Assembly (NCBI RefSeq): GCF_002364335.1 | Contig: NZ_DEXW01000063.1 | Span: forward strand, 1 to 53,233 | Source of the DNA: Winogradskyella sp. UBA3174 | GTDB taxonomy: Bacteria > Bacteroidota > Bacteroidia > Flavobacteriales > Flavobacteriaceae | DNA length: 53,233 nucleotides | Reading direction: 5' to 3' | Shown: in pieces, positions 1-8,481 of the stretch | Layout: each line of letters begins with the position of its first letter | Numbering within the stretch: position 1 is the first letter of the stretch | The notes under the pieces: model-generated | What the model saw: only the letters and a program-made list of their open reading frames with translations | What the model was told of the DNA's origin: nothing | The model's database searches: none | Position numbers and translations under genes: made by a program

Positions 1-780
1 ACGGCAACTGATAGTTGTGATAACACAATCACACACACACAAACTATTAACGTAGTAGATACTACTGCACCAACATTTAACGAAACTTTACCTGCAGATA
101 CAACTTTAGAATGTGATGCTATTCCTGATGGAAACTCACTTACTGCTAGTGATAATTGTAGTGAAGCCACTGTAACTCTAGAAGAAGTTATTACTGATGG
201 TTCTTGCGAAAACGAATATACTTTAGTGAGAACATGGACGGCAACTGATAGTTGTGATAATACAATCACACACACACAAACTATTAATGTTATTGATTCA
301 ACTGCACCAACATTTAACGAAACTTTACCTGAAGATTCTGATGTTGAATGTGACGCAGTTCCTAACGCAGAAACTTTAACTGCTAATGATAATTGTGGTA
401 CTGCAACAGTCGTATTTGAAGAAGAAATAACAAATGGAGCTTGTACGAGCGATTATATTATGACAAGAACTTGGACCGCAACAGATAGCTGCGGTAATGA
501 TGCTGTTCATATACAGATTATTACAGTACAAGATAATGACCCACCTACTCTAGTTTCAGATTTAGATGAAACAATAAATGTAACTTGTGATGCTATCCCT
601 CAAGTACCGGGTTTAGTATTCGAAGACGCATGTTCAAATGCTATAGAAGTTGTATTTAATGAAACATCGACACAAATTAATGATTTTGAAGATTATGAAA
701 TCATTAGAATATGGATTGTAACTGACGACTGTGGTAATGAAGCCGACTTCACACAAGTTATATTTGTGGAAATAAGTAAT
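1..780 (+). repeat. Tandem 237-240 bp coding repeats of the adhesin
   Basis: A segment beginning acggcaactgatagttgtga recurs at 1 and 238, and in diverged form near 475 and 715, giving a period of 237, 237 and 240 bases (79-80 codons). The first two copies are almost identical over about 50 bases, which points to recent duplication or homogenisation, while the later ones have drifted. The array continues off the left edge. Confidence 0.85.
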
Positions 781-1344
781 ATAATTGAAGCTAACGATGC
801 TGAGCGTTGCGTATTAGATATTGAATTTGATTTATTTGATTTATTATCTGGTAATTTTGATATGGATGGAACATGGAGTGTCGTTTCTGGTGATGCAACA
901 CTAGACGGAAGTTTATTTGCCCCTTCTACAGTAGAGGTTGGAAACTACACATTTAAGTATTCTATCACAGAAGGAGCATGTCCTACTGAAGCAGAAGTTA
1001 CAGTAGTAATTGATGATGAATGTCTTGTTTTACCTTGTAGTGATGCAAATAATGTAATTATATCTAAAACTGTAACTGCTAACGGTGATAACTTTAACGA
1101 ATTCTTTACTTTGACTGGTGTTGAATTCTGTGGTTTCACTGTAGAATTAGAAATATTTAACCGTTGGGGAGCTAAGATTTACGAATCTAAAAATTACCAA
1201 AATAATTGGAATGGCGATTCTCACGGGTCATCAGTAGGACGTTCAGGAAAAGTCCCAACCGGAACTTACTATTATATAATTAATTTAAGAGATAGTGGAT
1301 TGAAACCATTTACAGGTCCTATCTACGTAGCAACAAATAAATAA
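1..1344 (+). CDS. Giant repeat adhesin with type IX (type B) C-terminal sorting domain, 5' part missing
   Basis: The reading frame is open at base 1, so only the last 447 residues are present. They consist of tandem Ig-like (HYR-type) modules of about 79 residues, each with a Thr/Asp-rich core and conserved cysteines (motifs such as ECDAIP, DNC and TDSC). After a less repetitive stretch the last 100 or so residues match the gliding-motility-associated C-terminal domain (CHU_C, type B sorting signal): TANGDNFNEFF, a FNRWG motif, and PTGTYYYIINL near the end. Proteins with this domain are exported by the type IX secretion system and attached to or released from the cell surface. The PorP/SprF gene starts 9 bases after the stop and is the usual genomic partner of type B cargo. 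The ligand is unknown. Assignment of the C-terminal domain is firm; adhesion is inferred from architecture. Confidence 0.9.
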   Translation, partial: TATDSCDNTITHTQTINVVDTTAPTFNETLPADTTLECDAIPDGNSLTASDNCSEATVTLEEVITDGSCENEYTLVRTWTATDSCDNTITHTQTINVIDSTAPTFNETLPEDSDVECDAVPNAETLTANDNCGTATVVFEEEITNGACTSDYIMTRTWTATDSCGNDAVHIQIITVQDNDPPTLVSDLDETINVTCDAIPQVPGLVFEDACSNAIEVVFNETSTQINDFEDYEIIRIWIVTDDCGNEADFTQVIFVEISNIIEANDAERCVLDIEFDLFDLLSGNFDMDGTWSVVSGDATLDGSLFAPSTVEVGNYTFKYSITEGACPTEAEVTVVIDDECLVLPCSDANNVIISKTVTANGDNFNEFFTLTGVEFCGFTVELEIFNRWGAKIYESKNYQNNWNGDSHGSSVGRSGKVPTGTYYYIINLRDSGLKPFTGPIYVATNK

Positions 1345-1353
1345 ACTTAACCA

Positions 1354-2289
1354 ATGAAGTTATCTAAATTCTTAAGTATTGTAATACTTTTATTGTGCGT
1401 TACTACTGCATTTTCGCAGCAGTTACCTCAATTTACACAATACATGTTTAACACCATCTCTATAAATCCGGCTTATGCTGGGAGTCGAGAAACATTCAGT
1501 GCTGTTGGTTTACATAGAAGTCAATGGGTTGGATTAGAAGGTGGACCAGAAACTCAAACTTTATCTATCCACGCACCACTGCGTAATGAAAAGATTGGTT
1601 TAGGATTATCATTTATAAATGATGAACTAGGCTATGAAAACTTCTCTTACATCTATGGAGATTTTTCATACACAATTCGAACAGGCTTGAATTCAAAGCT
1701 TGCTTTTGGTATTAAAGGTGGTTTTACACATTACAATCTTGATGAAGAATTATTAAATGACCCATCTGTTGTAAATGATCCTTTCTTTAATAATGTCTCT
1801 AACCGCTGGAGTCCTAACATAGGTGCTGGTTTATATTGGCATTCTGAACGCTGGTATGTTGGTCTTTCTGCACCTAGAATATTAAACACAGATTATAATA
1901 ATGGTGGACAAGGCCAAATAGATTACGTAGCCTTAGAGCGTATTAGTTATTATTTTACTGGTGGTTATGTTTTCGATTTAAGTGAAACTACTAAACTAAA
2001 ACCATCTGTTTTACTAAAAGCTACTAATGGAGCACCTTTATCTTTTGATATTTCTGCAAATTTCTTATTTAATAATACGTTTTGGATAGGTGGTAGCTAC
2101 AGAGTTAATCAATCAGCTGCGGCTCTTGGTGCAATAGCAGATTTTCAGATTTCAAAACAAATGCGAATTGGTTACGCTTACGAATATCCTATTTCTGATT
2201 TGAGACCATACACAAGTGGTACTCATGAAGTATTATTAATGTTCGAAGTCTTTAAAAGTAAACGTATAAAATCGCCTAGATACTTCTAA
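1354..2289 (+). CDS. PorP/SprF family type IX secretion membrane protein
   Basis: A 311-residue outer-membrane beta-barrel with a signal peptide (ending FSQQ). The family hallmark follows directly: LPQFTQYMFNTISINPAYAGS, then alternating strands with glycine and aromatic residues to a terminal barrel strand. Members of the PorP/SprF family sit beside genes for very large type B sorting-domain proteins and are needed for export or surface anchoring of that specific cargo; SprF and SprB of Flavobacterium are the model. Position agrees: 9 bases after the adhesin stop and 1 base before the next start, so the three genes should form one transcript. Family call is certain; pairing with the upstream adhesin is inferred from order. 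Confidence 0.93.
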   Translation: MKLSKFLSIVILLLCVTTAFSQQLPQFTQYMFNTISINPAYAGSRETFSAVGLHRSQWVGLEGGPETQTLSIHAPLRNEKIGLGLSFINDELGYENFSYIYGDFSYTIRTGLNSKLAFGIKGGFTHYNLDEELLNDPSVVNDPFFNNVSNRWSPNIGAGLYWHSERWYVGLSAPRILNTDYNNGGQGQIDYVALERISYYFTGGYVFDLSETTKLKPSVLLKATNGAPLSFDISANFLFNNTFWIGGSYRVNQSAAALGAIADFQISKQMRIGYAYEYPISDLRPYTSGTHEVLLMFEVFKSKRIKSPRYF

Positions 2290-2290
2290 A

Positions 2291-4210
2291 ATGAAACGAA
2301 TTATGAAGACAAGATTATTAGTTCTCATCTTAACAATAAGTTGCTCACTCTCCTTTGCTCAGGTTAAATTAGCCGATAAATTTTTTGAAAATTTCGGTTA
2401 TATTAAAGCAATAGAATTATATGAAAAAGCTGTTGAAAAAGGTGACAAAAGTGCACATGTCCTTACGCGCTTAGGAGATGCATTTTATAATAATGCAAAA
2501 TTAGATAAAGCAGCTTATTGGTACGGAGAAGCCGTAAAAGAGCATGAAGACATTAAAGCGGAATATATTTTTAAATACATTCAATCACTCAGAAGTATTG
2601 GGCAATATGAAGAAGCTGACAAATGGTTTAAAGAACTTAGTGCTGCGCAGAAAGGAGATAGTAGATTATTAAAAGGCTATAATCCTGATGAAGTTGATTT
2701 ATATAATAAATTAACATCTAAAAATAAAGTATTAGTAAACATAGAGAATTTACCTTTCAATTCTGAAAATTCAGATTTTGGATCATTTGTTTATAATAAC
2801 ACATTATACTTTGCATCCTCTAGAGGAGACAGTAAAAAGGTTTACAATTGGAATAAAGAACCTTTTTTAGAATTATTCCAGGTTTCAATTTCAGAAGATG
2901 AAAATAAGTCAACTTACGGTGAGCCAGCAGAAATTACAGCTAGTGATATAAATACTGATTATCACGAAGCATCAGTTGTTATTACTAACGATGGTAAAAC
3001 TATTTATTTCACTAGAGATAACATCAATAAGCGAAATAGATTAAAATACGATAAGAAAGGTACAACACATTTAAAAATATATAAAGCGTCTTTAGAAGGA
3101 GACCAATGGACAAACATTATAGAATTACCTTTTAATGATAACGTATACTCTACAGGTCATCCTGCTTTAAGCTCTGACAATAAAATATTATACTTTGTTT
3201 CAGATCGCGAAGGTGGTATTGGACAAACAGATATCTATTCAGTGTCTATTAACGATAATGGTAGCTATGGAAACCCTAAAAATTTAGGTGAATTGATAAA
3301 TACACAAGGACGAGAAATGTTCCCTTTTGTTAGCAAGAATAACACACTATATTTTTCTTCTGATGGTTATTTAAATTTAGGTCTATTAGACATTTTTAAA
3401 TCTGATATTTTAAAAGGAGAAAGATCTAAACCAGAAAATATTGGAGCCCCTTTTAATAGTGGTTATGATGATTTTGGTTACTACATAGACTCAGAAACTG
3501 AGAAAGGTTTCTTTACTTCTAACAGACCCAACGGTAAAGGGAGTGATGACATCTATAGCTTTAATACTTTTGAGTGTAAACAACAACTTAAAGGTGTTGC
3601 CAGAGATAGTAAGACTAATATTATATTATCAGGTGTTACGATAAGATTAATCGATGATACTGGAAAAGTTCTTGATGAAATTATCTCTAGAGATAGTGGC
3701 GTGTATAATTTCACTGTAGATTGTAACAAAACGTATACAATTAGCGGTACTAAACCAGACTATAAGAATGATCAAAATACAGTGATAACTTCTGACGAAA
3801 ATGAAAAACTCACAAATGTAGATTTATCATTAGAGCCTTTAATCATAGATAATCAAATTGTTATTAACCCTATATTCTTTGATTTTAATAAATCAAATAT
3901 TAGAACAAACGCAGAATATGAATTAGAAAATATTGTAGACGTGTTGCGCAAACACCCAAGAATGATTATTAAAATTGAATCTCATACAGATAGTAGAGGC
4001 CGAGGCAAATACAACCTTAAGCTTTCTGACAGACGTGCAAAATCTACTAAAGAGTATCTAATCTCTAGAGGTATCGAAGTAAAAAGAATAGAAAGTGCTG
4101 ATGGTTTTGGAGAGACACAATTACTCAATAAATGTGCTAACAAAGTAAAATGTACTGAAGAAGAACACCAACTTAATAGACGTTCTTATTTCTACATTGT
4201 AAGCGAATAA
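2291..4210 (+). CDS. OmpA-family protein with TPR, PD40 and CarboxypepD_reg domains (PorE-like)
   Basis: A 639-residue periplasmic/outer-membrane protein. In order: signal peptide (to about residue 23), TPR-like helices (about 25-120), WD40-like PD40 beta-propeller repeats (about 160-420, with repeated YFASSRG, YFVSDREGG and YFSSDGY blades), a carboxypeptidase regulatory-like beta-sandwich (about 430-515), and an OmpA peptidoglycan-binding domain (527-637, with SHTDSRG, LSDRRA and NRRSYF). This is the PorE architecture, which links type IX components to peptidoglycan. It starts one base after the PorP/SprF stop; an in-frame ATG at 2303 is an alternative start. Strong terminator follows. It probably anchors the complex formed with the PorP/SprF protein; whether it is the general PorE or a locus-specific paralogue cannot be told here. 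Confidence 0.9.
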   Translation: MKRIMKTRLLVLILTISCSLSFAQVKLADKFFENFGYIKAIELYEKAVEKGDKSAHVLTRLGDAFYNNAKLDKAAYWYGEAVKEHEDIKAEYIFKYIQSLRSIGQYEEADKWFKELSAAQKGDSRLLKGYNPDEVDLYNKLTSKNKVLVNIENLPFNSENSDFGSFVYNNTLYFASSRGDSKKVYNWNKEPFLELFQVSISEDENKSTYGEPAEITASDINTDYHEASVVITNDGKTIYFTRDNINKRNRLKYDKKGTTHLKIYKASLEGDQWTNIIELPFNDNVYSTGHPALSSDNKILYFVSDREGGIGQTDIYSVSINDNGSYGNPKNLGELINTQGREMFPFVSKNNTLYFSSDGYLNLGLLDIFKSDILKGERSKPENIGAPFNSGYDDFGYYIDSETEKGFFTSNRPNGKGSDDIYSFNTFECKQQLKGVARDSKTNIILSGVTIRLIDDTGKVLDEIISRDSGVYNFTVDCNKTYTISGTKPDYKNDQNTVITSDENEKLTNVDLSLEPLIIDNQIVINPIFFDFNKSNIRTNAEYELENIVDVLRKHPRMIIKIESHTDSRGRGKYNLKLSDRRAKSTKEYLISRGIEVKRIESADGFGETQLLNKCANKVKCTEEEHQLNRRSYFYIVSE

Positions 4211-4230
4211 TTTTAACGCTAAACTTAAGT

Positions 4231-4263
4231 AAAAAGCAAGCTCTAATAGGCTTGCTTTTTTTG
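4231..4263 (+). terminator. Intrinsic terminator of the adhesin/PorP/OmpA operon
   Basis: Arms aaaaagcaagc (4231-4241) and gcttgcttttt (4250-4260) form a hairpin with an 8-base loop followed by a run of T, 20 bases after the OmpA-family stop. Confidence 0.85.
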
Positions 4264-4484
4264 TTATAAGATCAAAAACTAATTAAAAAGTATGGTTTAC
4301 TCATTTAAATTTTAGATCAAAGCTGTATTCTATCGAGAGCATTATTAGCAATATTTCTTTTTCTGTCCTTTACATACTATTGTAGTATTCGGAATATTAA
4401 TTATGACTGAAATAAGATTTCAAATAAAGATATTCTTATGAACTGATAATTATTTTAGATTCAAATCAAATTTATAATTAGATA

Positions 4485-4779
4485 AAAGAAAATATTAAAG
4501 GCGTGATTGTTAATCGAAGAACGAATAATGCAATAATTAACCAACTTCTGATTCCAAAACTTTATATCTCTATTAAACAGCATATATAAAAGTAGTAGAA
4601 ATTAGATTTATAATAATGATAATATAGGGTATTTAATAACTCATAAAACAGGAGAAGAAATTAAAGTGGATCCAAATACAATAAAGTAATTCAGAGTTTT
4701 AAAAGGTGATAACTTAAATGACACTCAGGTTTTTAGAGTAGATAGAGACAGCATAACTTTGATCAAAAAGGATATATAA
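4485..4779 (+). pseudogene. Decayed coding remnant of unknown family
   Basis: The 4264-4838 stretch has no intact gene, but parts translate into protein-like sequence. From about 4485 the third frame gives KGVIVNRRTNNAIINQLLIP and ends at a stop. From about 4606 the first frame gives NNDNIGYLITHKTGEEIKVD, a stop at 4687, then FRVLKGDNLNDTQVFRVDRD and a stop at 4777. Two frames and at least two internal stops suggest a dead gene. I do not recognise the family. 4264-4484 shows nothing beyond AT-rich spacer. Confidence 0.35.
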
Positions 4780-4782
4780 ACT

Positions 4783-4810
4783 AAAAAAAGCCACATATAA
4801 ATGTGGCTCT
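4783..4810 (-). terminator. Terminator of the CAP lipoprotein gene
   Basis: Arms agccacat (4789-4796) and atgtggct (4801-4808) with loop ataa. On the minus strand the hairpin is followed by a run of seven T, 30 bases past the CAP gene stop. Confidence 0.8.
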
Positions 4811-4838
4811 CATGGCTATTAATCAACTTTTGAGCGAC

Positions 4839-5336
4839 TTATCGCTTAATGAACATATTGGTAAAATACCACTTACCTTCACTATTTTGTTCTGCTGAGA
4901 TATCAAAATCTGTATAATCTCCTTCTATATTATCTTTATGATTAGGACTATTTAACCATGCGTTAACTACCGATGCTGCCGAGTTAAAACCGTAGGCTAC
5001 ATTTTCTGAGACAATATTTGCAGATGCATTTATCTGTAAACTTTCTTTTCTTAAAAAGAAATTATCGTGAGATACATCATCGACCTGTATCATATATTCT
5101 GTATGTGTAGAGGCTACTGCTTTAACTGTATTATGGTTTTGCAATGCACTTAAACCCGTATTAATTCTGTGTGCATTTATAAGCTCCATAATCTCAATCT
5201 CTATTAGTTTAGCTTGAGGCGTAACCGGAACCTCTATTGAATTAATTTGATCCTCTGCTGCATTATCAGTAGAGCAAGAAGTAAAGCCTAAGAGGGCGAC
5301 AATAGCCAATAATGGCAACAGTTTATTAACTTTCAT
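4839..5336 (-). CDS. CAP-domain (SCP/PR-1-like) lipoprotein
   Basis: A 165-residue lipoprotein; the signal peptide ends in LGFTSC with the lipid cysteine at residue 21. Residues about 45-165 are a bacterial CAP domain: ELINAHRINTGLSAL, H..YM, VSHDNF, SENVAYG, VNAWLNSPNHKDNI and a C-terminal WYFTNMF strand. CAP-domain proteins of bacteria are extracytoplasmic, and their biochemical role is mostly unknown; the conserved His and Glu residues may bind metal. It stands alone, with its own terminator, and an inverted repeat lies about 110 bases upstream of its start. Family is clear, function is not. Confidence 0.88.
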   Translation of the reverse strand: MKVNKLLPLLAIVALLGFTSCSTDNAAEDQINSIEVPVTPQAKLIEIEIMELINAHRINTGLSALQNHNTVKAVASTHTEYMIQVDDVSHDNFFLRKESLQINASANIVSENVAYGFNSAASVVNAWLNSPNHKDNIEGDYTDFDISAEQNSEGKWYFTNMFIKR

Positions 5337-5419
5337 AAGTAGGTTATTTAGGTTTGGGAATACTAAAATAGAAGCCTACTTACACTTAACTGTTAAATAA
5401 ATGTTAAAATCGATTAAAT

Positions 5420-5467
5420 ACATGTATTTCATCGGTTTTAACTGTCAAACATCGATGAAATACACGT
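5420..5467. promoter_or_regulatory. Inverted repeat upstream of the CAP gene, possible operator
   Basis: acatgtatttcatcg (5420-5434) and cgatgaaatacacgt (5453-5467) are inverted with 14 of 15 bases matching, around an 18-base spacer. There is no T-run, so a terminator is unlikely. It lies between the pdxH stop and the CAP start, both minus strand. Two spaced half-sites look like a binding site for a dimeric regulator; the regulator is unknown. Confidence 0.45.
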
Positions 5468-5534
5468 TTGTTATTTAATTTTATGCTTTTTAACGATTTT
5501 AAAGTGTCGTTTATCGGTATAATAAAAATCTTAA

Positions 5535-6182
5535 TTATGGTGCTAACCTATCGATTTGCCAATTATAATCTTTTAAAAGTTTATAACGGATTCTGTCGTG
5601 GAGTCTATTGGGTCTTCCTTGCCAAAACTCAATTTCTACTGGTTTTACAATAAACCCTCCCCAATACTTAGGACGTTCAATAGGTTTTCCTTCAAACTCT
5701 TCTTCTAGATTTTTAAGTGTATCCTCTAATTCTGCTCTATCTCTAACAATTTCACTCTGATTAGAAACTATAGCACCTAATTGGCTTCCACGTGGTCGTG
5801 ATTCAAAATAACCATCACTCAAATTCTCAGAGATTTTTTCTGCTTTACCTTTAATAATAATTTGTCGTTCTGCAGCTGGCCAAAAAAAGGATAAACATAT
5901 ATTAGGATTTGCATGAATAGCTTTCCCTTTTTCACTTTCATAGTTAGTGTAAAAAATAAAACCTTCATATGTGTATTTTTTTAATAGTACTACTCTACTC
6001 TTAGGGAAGCCATCTAAACCAATAGTAGACAAAGTCATCGCGTTAGTTTCACCAACATTAAAATGGGTATCTACTTCGAGAAACCAATCTCTAAATAATT
6101 CAATAGGATTCTCAGGCACATTGTCTAATAACAACTCGCCTTTTTCGTAAGATTTTCTATAATTACTTAAATCTTTTTCCAT
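5535..6182 (-). CDS. pdxH: Pyridoxamine 5'-phosphate oxidase
   Basis: A 215-residue FMN enzyme that oxidises pyridoxine and pyridoxamine 5'-phosphates to pyridoxal 5'-phosphate, the last step of B6 synthesis and salvage. Length is typical. Visible motifs: N-terminal NYRKSYEKGEL, FMN-binding SRVVLLKKY and FYTNYESEKG, FFWPAAERQI, the RPRGSQLGA segment, and the C-terminal EFWQGRPNRLHDR plus terminal RLAP. It starts about 100 bases after the rnz stop, on the same strand, and may be read from the pyr/rnz transcript or its own start; CAAAGTTA at 6249-6256 (TAACTTTG on the minus strand) is a possible -7 element without a good -33. Confidence 0.96.
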   Translation of the reverse strand: MEKDLSNYRKSYEKGELLLDNVPENPIELFRDWFLEVDTHFNVGETNAMTLSTIGLDGFPKSRVVLLKKYTYEGFIFYTNYESEKGKAIHANPNICLSFFWPAAERQIIIKGKAEKISENLSDGYFESRPRGSQLGAIVSNQSEIVRDRAELEDTLKNLEEEFEGKPIERPKYWGGFIVKPVEIEFWQGRPNRLHDRIRYKLLKDYNWQIDRLAP

Positions 6183-6280
6183 AAAAAATATATAATATGT
6201 TACTCTATACTAAGATTAGTAATTAAAGTAAATGAATTGGTGTATTAACAAAGTTAATATGGTTTTTAATCTTTAAGAAA

Positions 6281-7186
6281 TTAAAACTCAAAAGATTTTC
6301 CATCTTTAGATAAAAGTACGTTCTCAAAAATGGTCTGTGCTTCAAATTTAAACGCGTCATAACCATCGTAACGTGTAGAGTAATGCCCAAGTATTAAAGT
6401 TTCTATATTAGCTTTTTTAGCTATAGTAGCTGCGTGTTTTGCTGTACTATGTTTGGTTGGCTTACAAAGTGCTTCGTTTTTGTCTAAAAAAGTAGATTCG
6501 TGATAAAGAACTGTACTGTTTTTTATAATAGGAATAACTGCTTCGTTATAAACCGTATCACTGCAAAAAGCATAACTTTTAGCTGGTATTGGATCTTTAG
6601 TAACGGTATTATTTTTAATTATAATACCATTTTCGTTTTCTACGTCAGAGCCTTGTTTTAACTTTCTAAAATAGGCCTTATTAATATTTGCATTTAAAAC
6701 AGCATTAATGTCTAGCTTACGTTCATTCTCTTTTTCCTTAAAAAGGAATCCATTTGTATAAATACGATGGTCTAAAGGAATGGTATAAACTTCTACTTTA
6801 TCGTCTTCATAAATTAATTCTGACTTTTTAGAAGTCAACTCATGGAAAATTAAAAGATATTTAGTCCAAGAGTTAGATAATTTCATTTGAAGTGTAATTA
6901 CCTCCTTTAAACCTTTAGGAGCATAAATATGAAGCTCTGTTTCTCTAGTTAACAACTGAAAAGTGCTAATTAATCCAACTAATCCAAAGTAATGATCGCC
7001 ATGTAAGTGTGAAATAAAAATATGCTTAATCCTAGAAAACTTAACCTTATTACGTCTTAATTCTACCTGAGTTCCCTCACCACAATCAATTAAAAACATG
7101 TGATTTTTAATCTCTAATACTTGCGAAGTTGGATTGGTGTTTGTACGTGGAGTTGCACTGTGGCAACCTAAGATAGTTAGTTTCAT
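6281..7186 (-). CDS. rnz: Ribonuclease Z (tRNA 3'-processing endonuclease)
   Basis: A 301-residue metallo-beta-lactamase-fold nuclease that cuts tRNA precursors at the 3' side of the discriminator base. The zinc motif HLHGDH is at residues 60-65, preceded by LIDCGEGTQ. Further ligands follow in FCSDTVYNEAV, YHESTF and the C-terminal LGHYSTRYD. Length matches the short bacterial RNase Z form. The start lies 3 bases after the STAS-like gene stop, so translation is likely coupled in the pyrR-pyrB-STAS-rnz operon. The call is secure. Confidence 0.96.
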   Translation of the reverse strand: MKLTILGCHSATPRTNTNPTSQVLEIKNHMFLIDCGEGTQVELRRNKVKFSRIKHIFISHLHGDHYFGLVGLISTFQLLTRETELHIYAPKGLKEVITLQMKLSNSWTKYLLIFHELTSKKSELIYEDDKVEVYTIPLDHRIYTNGFLFKEKENERKLDINAVLNANINKAYFRKLKQGSDVENENGIIIKNNTVTKDPIPAKSYAFCSDTVYNEAVIPIIKNSTVLYHESTFLDKNEALCKPTKHSTAKHAATIAKKANIETLILGHYSTRYDGYDAFKFEAQTIFENVLLSKDGKSFEF

Positions 7187-7189
7187 TTA

Positions 7190-7522
7190 TTAAAACCTTA
7201 AATCTCTTTCAATGTCTTCCATCTCTATAATATCGTATGCCTCTTGTATAGTAGGCACTACCAAGATCTCGTCTGGCATTTGATCTAAATTGGCTTTGGC
7301 TGACACAATAACAAATGATTTTTTATTACCTCTATGATTATTACTCAACCTTAGAAATTCGATAACATCTTCTAAACAAACTGTATCTAAACTAGATATA
7401 ATGATTATCAGATGATAGTCTTTATAATTATCATAAGCCTGTTCAATAGTATTAACTAGAGTTTTGATAGAGGCTCTTTCTTGAGTAATTATAGTAATAT
7501 TCTCATTTCTATCTATAATCAT
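7190..7522 (-). CDS. Small STAS-like protein of unknown role
   Basis: A 110-residue cytoplasmic protein with no signal peptide or membrane segment. The pattern of strands and helices (YHLIIIISSLDTVCLEDVIE, then a helix, KSFVIVSAKAN, then VPTIQEAYDIIEMEDIERDL) resembles a STAS or SpoIIAA-like fold, whose known members bind partners or nucleotides. It lacks any nuclease motif. It is packed 3 bases from pyrB and 3 bases from rnz. Homologues in flavobacteria may carry names copied from rnz because of this position. The fold is an inference from pattern, and the function is unknown; partnership with RNase Z is possible. Confidence 0.7.
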   Translation of the reverse strand: MIIDRNENITIITQERASIKTLVNTIEQAYDNYKDYHLIIIISSLDTVCLEDVIEFLRLSNNHRGNKKSFVIVSAKANLDQMPDEILVVPTIQEAYDIIEMEDIERDLRF

Positions 7523-7525
7523 AGT

Positions 7526-8455
7526 CTACTGTTTTATTTTTGAAGCTAATAGGTAAATTACCGCCATTCTTACCGCTACTCCATTTTCAACTTGATCTAA
7601 AATAATAGCTTGTTTAGAATCTGCCACATCACTGGTAATTTCAACACCACGATTTATTGGACCAGGATGCATGATTACAATCTCTTTATTAAGGCTGTCT
7701 AAAAGTTCTTTATTGATGCCAAATTGTTGTGCATATTCTCGCGTTGATGGGAAATAACTAATATCCATACGTTCATTCTGAACACGCAACATGTTAGCAA
7801 CATCGCACCATTCTAATGCTTTCTTAAGATTAGTTTCTACTTGTACACCTAACTCTTTTATATACTTTGGCAATAAGGTTTTTGGTCCACAAACCATAAC
7901 ATTGGCTCCTTGTAACTGAAGTGCATAAATGTTTGAAAGCGCTACTCTACTATGTAAAATATCACCAACAATAACTACATTTTTACCTTTAACACTACCT
8001 AATTTTTCTCTTATAGAATAAGAATCTAATAAAGCTTGTGTAGGATGCTCGTGCGCACCATCACCTGCATTAATAATACTTGCATTAACATGTTTTGATA
8101 AGAAAACACATGCACCAGGATTAGGGTGACGCATTACGACCATATCTACTTTCATAGATAAGATGTTATTAACTGTATCTATGAGTGTTTCTCCCTTTTT
8201 AACTGAAGATTGTGATGCTGAAAAATTTATGACGTCTGCTGACAAACGTTTTTCCGCTAGTTCAAATGACAACTTAGTTCTTGTAGAATTTTCGAAAAAT
8301 AAATTGGCAATTGTAATATCTCTAAGAGAAGGAACTTTTTTAATAGGTCTATTAATAACCTCTTTAAACTGATCTGCAGTTTCGAAAACAAGGTTAATAT
8401 CTTGTTTAGTAAGATATTTTATTCCTAATAAGTGATTAACACTTAATTCGCTCAT
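7526..8455 (-). CDS. pyrB: Aspartate carbamoyltransferase catalytic subunit
   Basis: A 309-residue enzyme that joins carbamoyl phosphate and aspartate to carbamoyl aspartate, the committed step of pyrimidine synthesis. The carbamoyl-phosphate signature FFENSTRTKLSFE carries STRT at residues 57-60; the second conserved loop HEHPTQ ends at 140, followed by VVIVGDILHSRVALSN and the aspartate-binding HPGPINRGVE near residue 265. No pyrI regulatory chain gene is adjacent. Downstream of pyrR with a 26-base gap. Control is probably through PyrR or nucleotide-sensitive transcription of the shared promoter. Confidence 0.97.
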   Translation of the reverse strand: MSELSVNHLLGIKYLTKQDINLVFETADQFKEVINRPIKKVPSLRDITIANLFFENSTRTKLSFELAEKRLSADVINFSASQSSVKKGETLIDTVNNILSMKVDMVVMRHPNPGACVFLSKHVNASIINAGDGAHEHPTQALLDSYSIREKLGSVKGKNVVIVGDILHSRVALSNIYALQLQGANVMVCGPKTLLPKYIKELGVQVETNLKKALEWCDVANMLRVQNERMDISYFPSTREYAQQFGINKELLDSLNKEIVIMHPGPINRGVEITSDVADSKQAIILDQVENGVAVRMAVIYLLASKIKQ

Positions 8456-8481
8456 AGTTTTAATTTACAGTTATCTTAATT

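Noticed and set aside
5468..5653. 61-codon plus-strand frame
   Set aside because: It lies mostly opposite pdxH and its composition follows the antisense of that gene.
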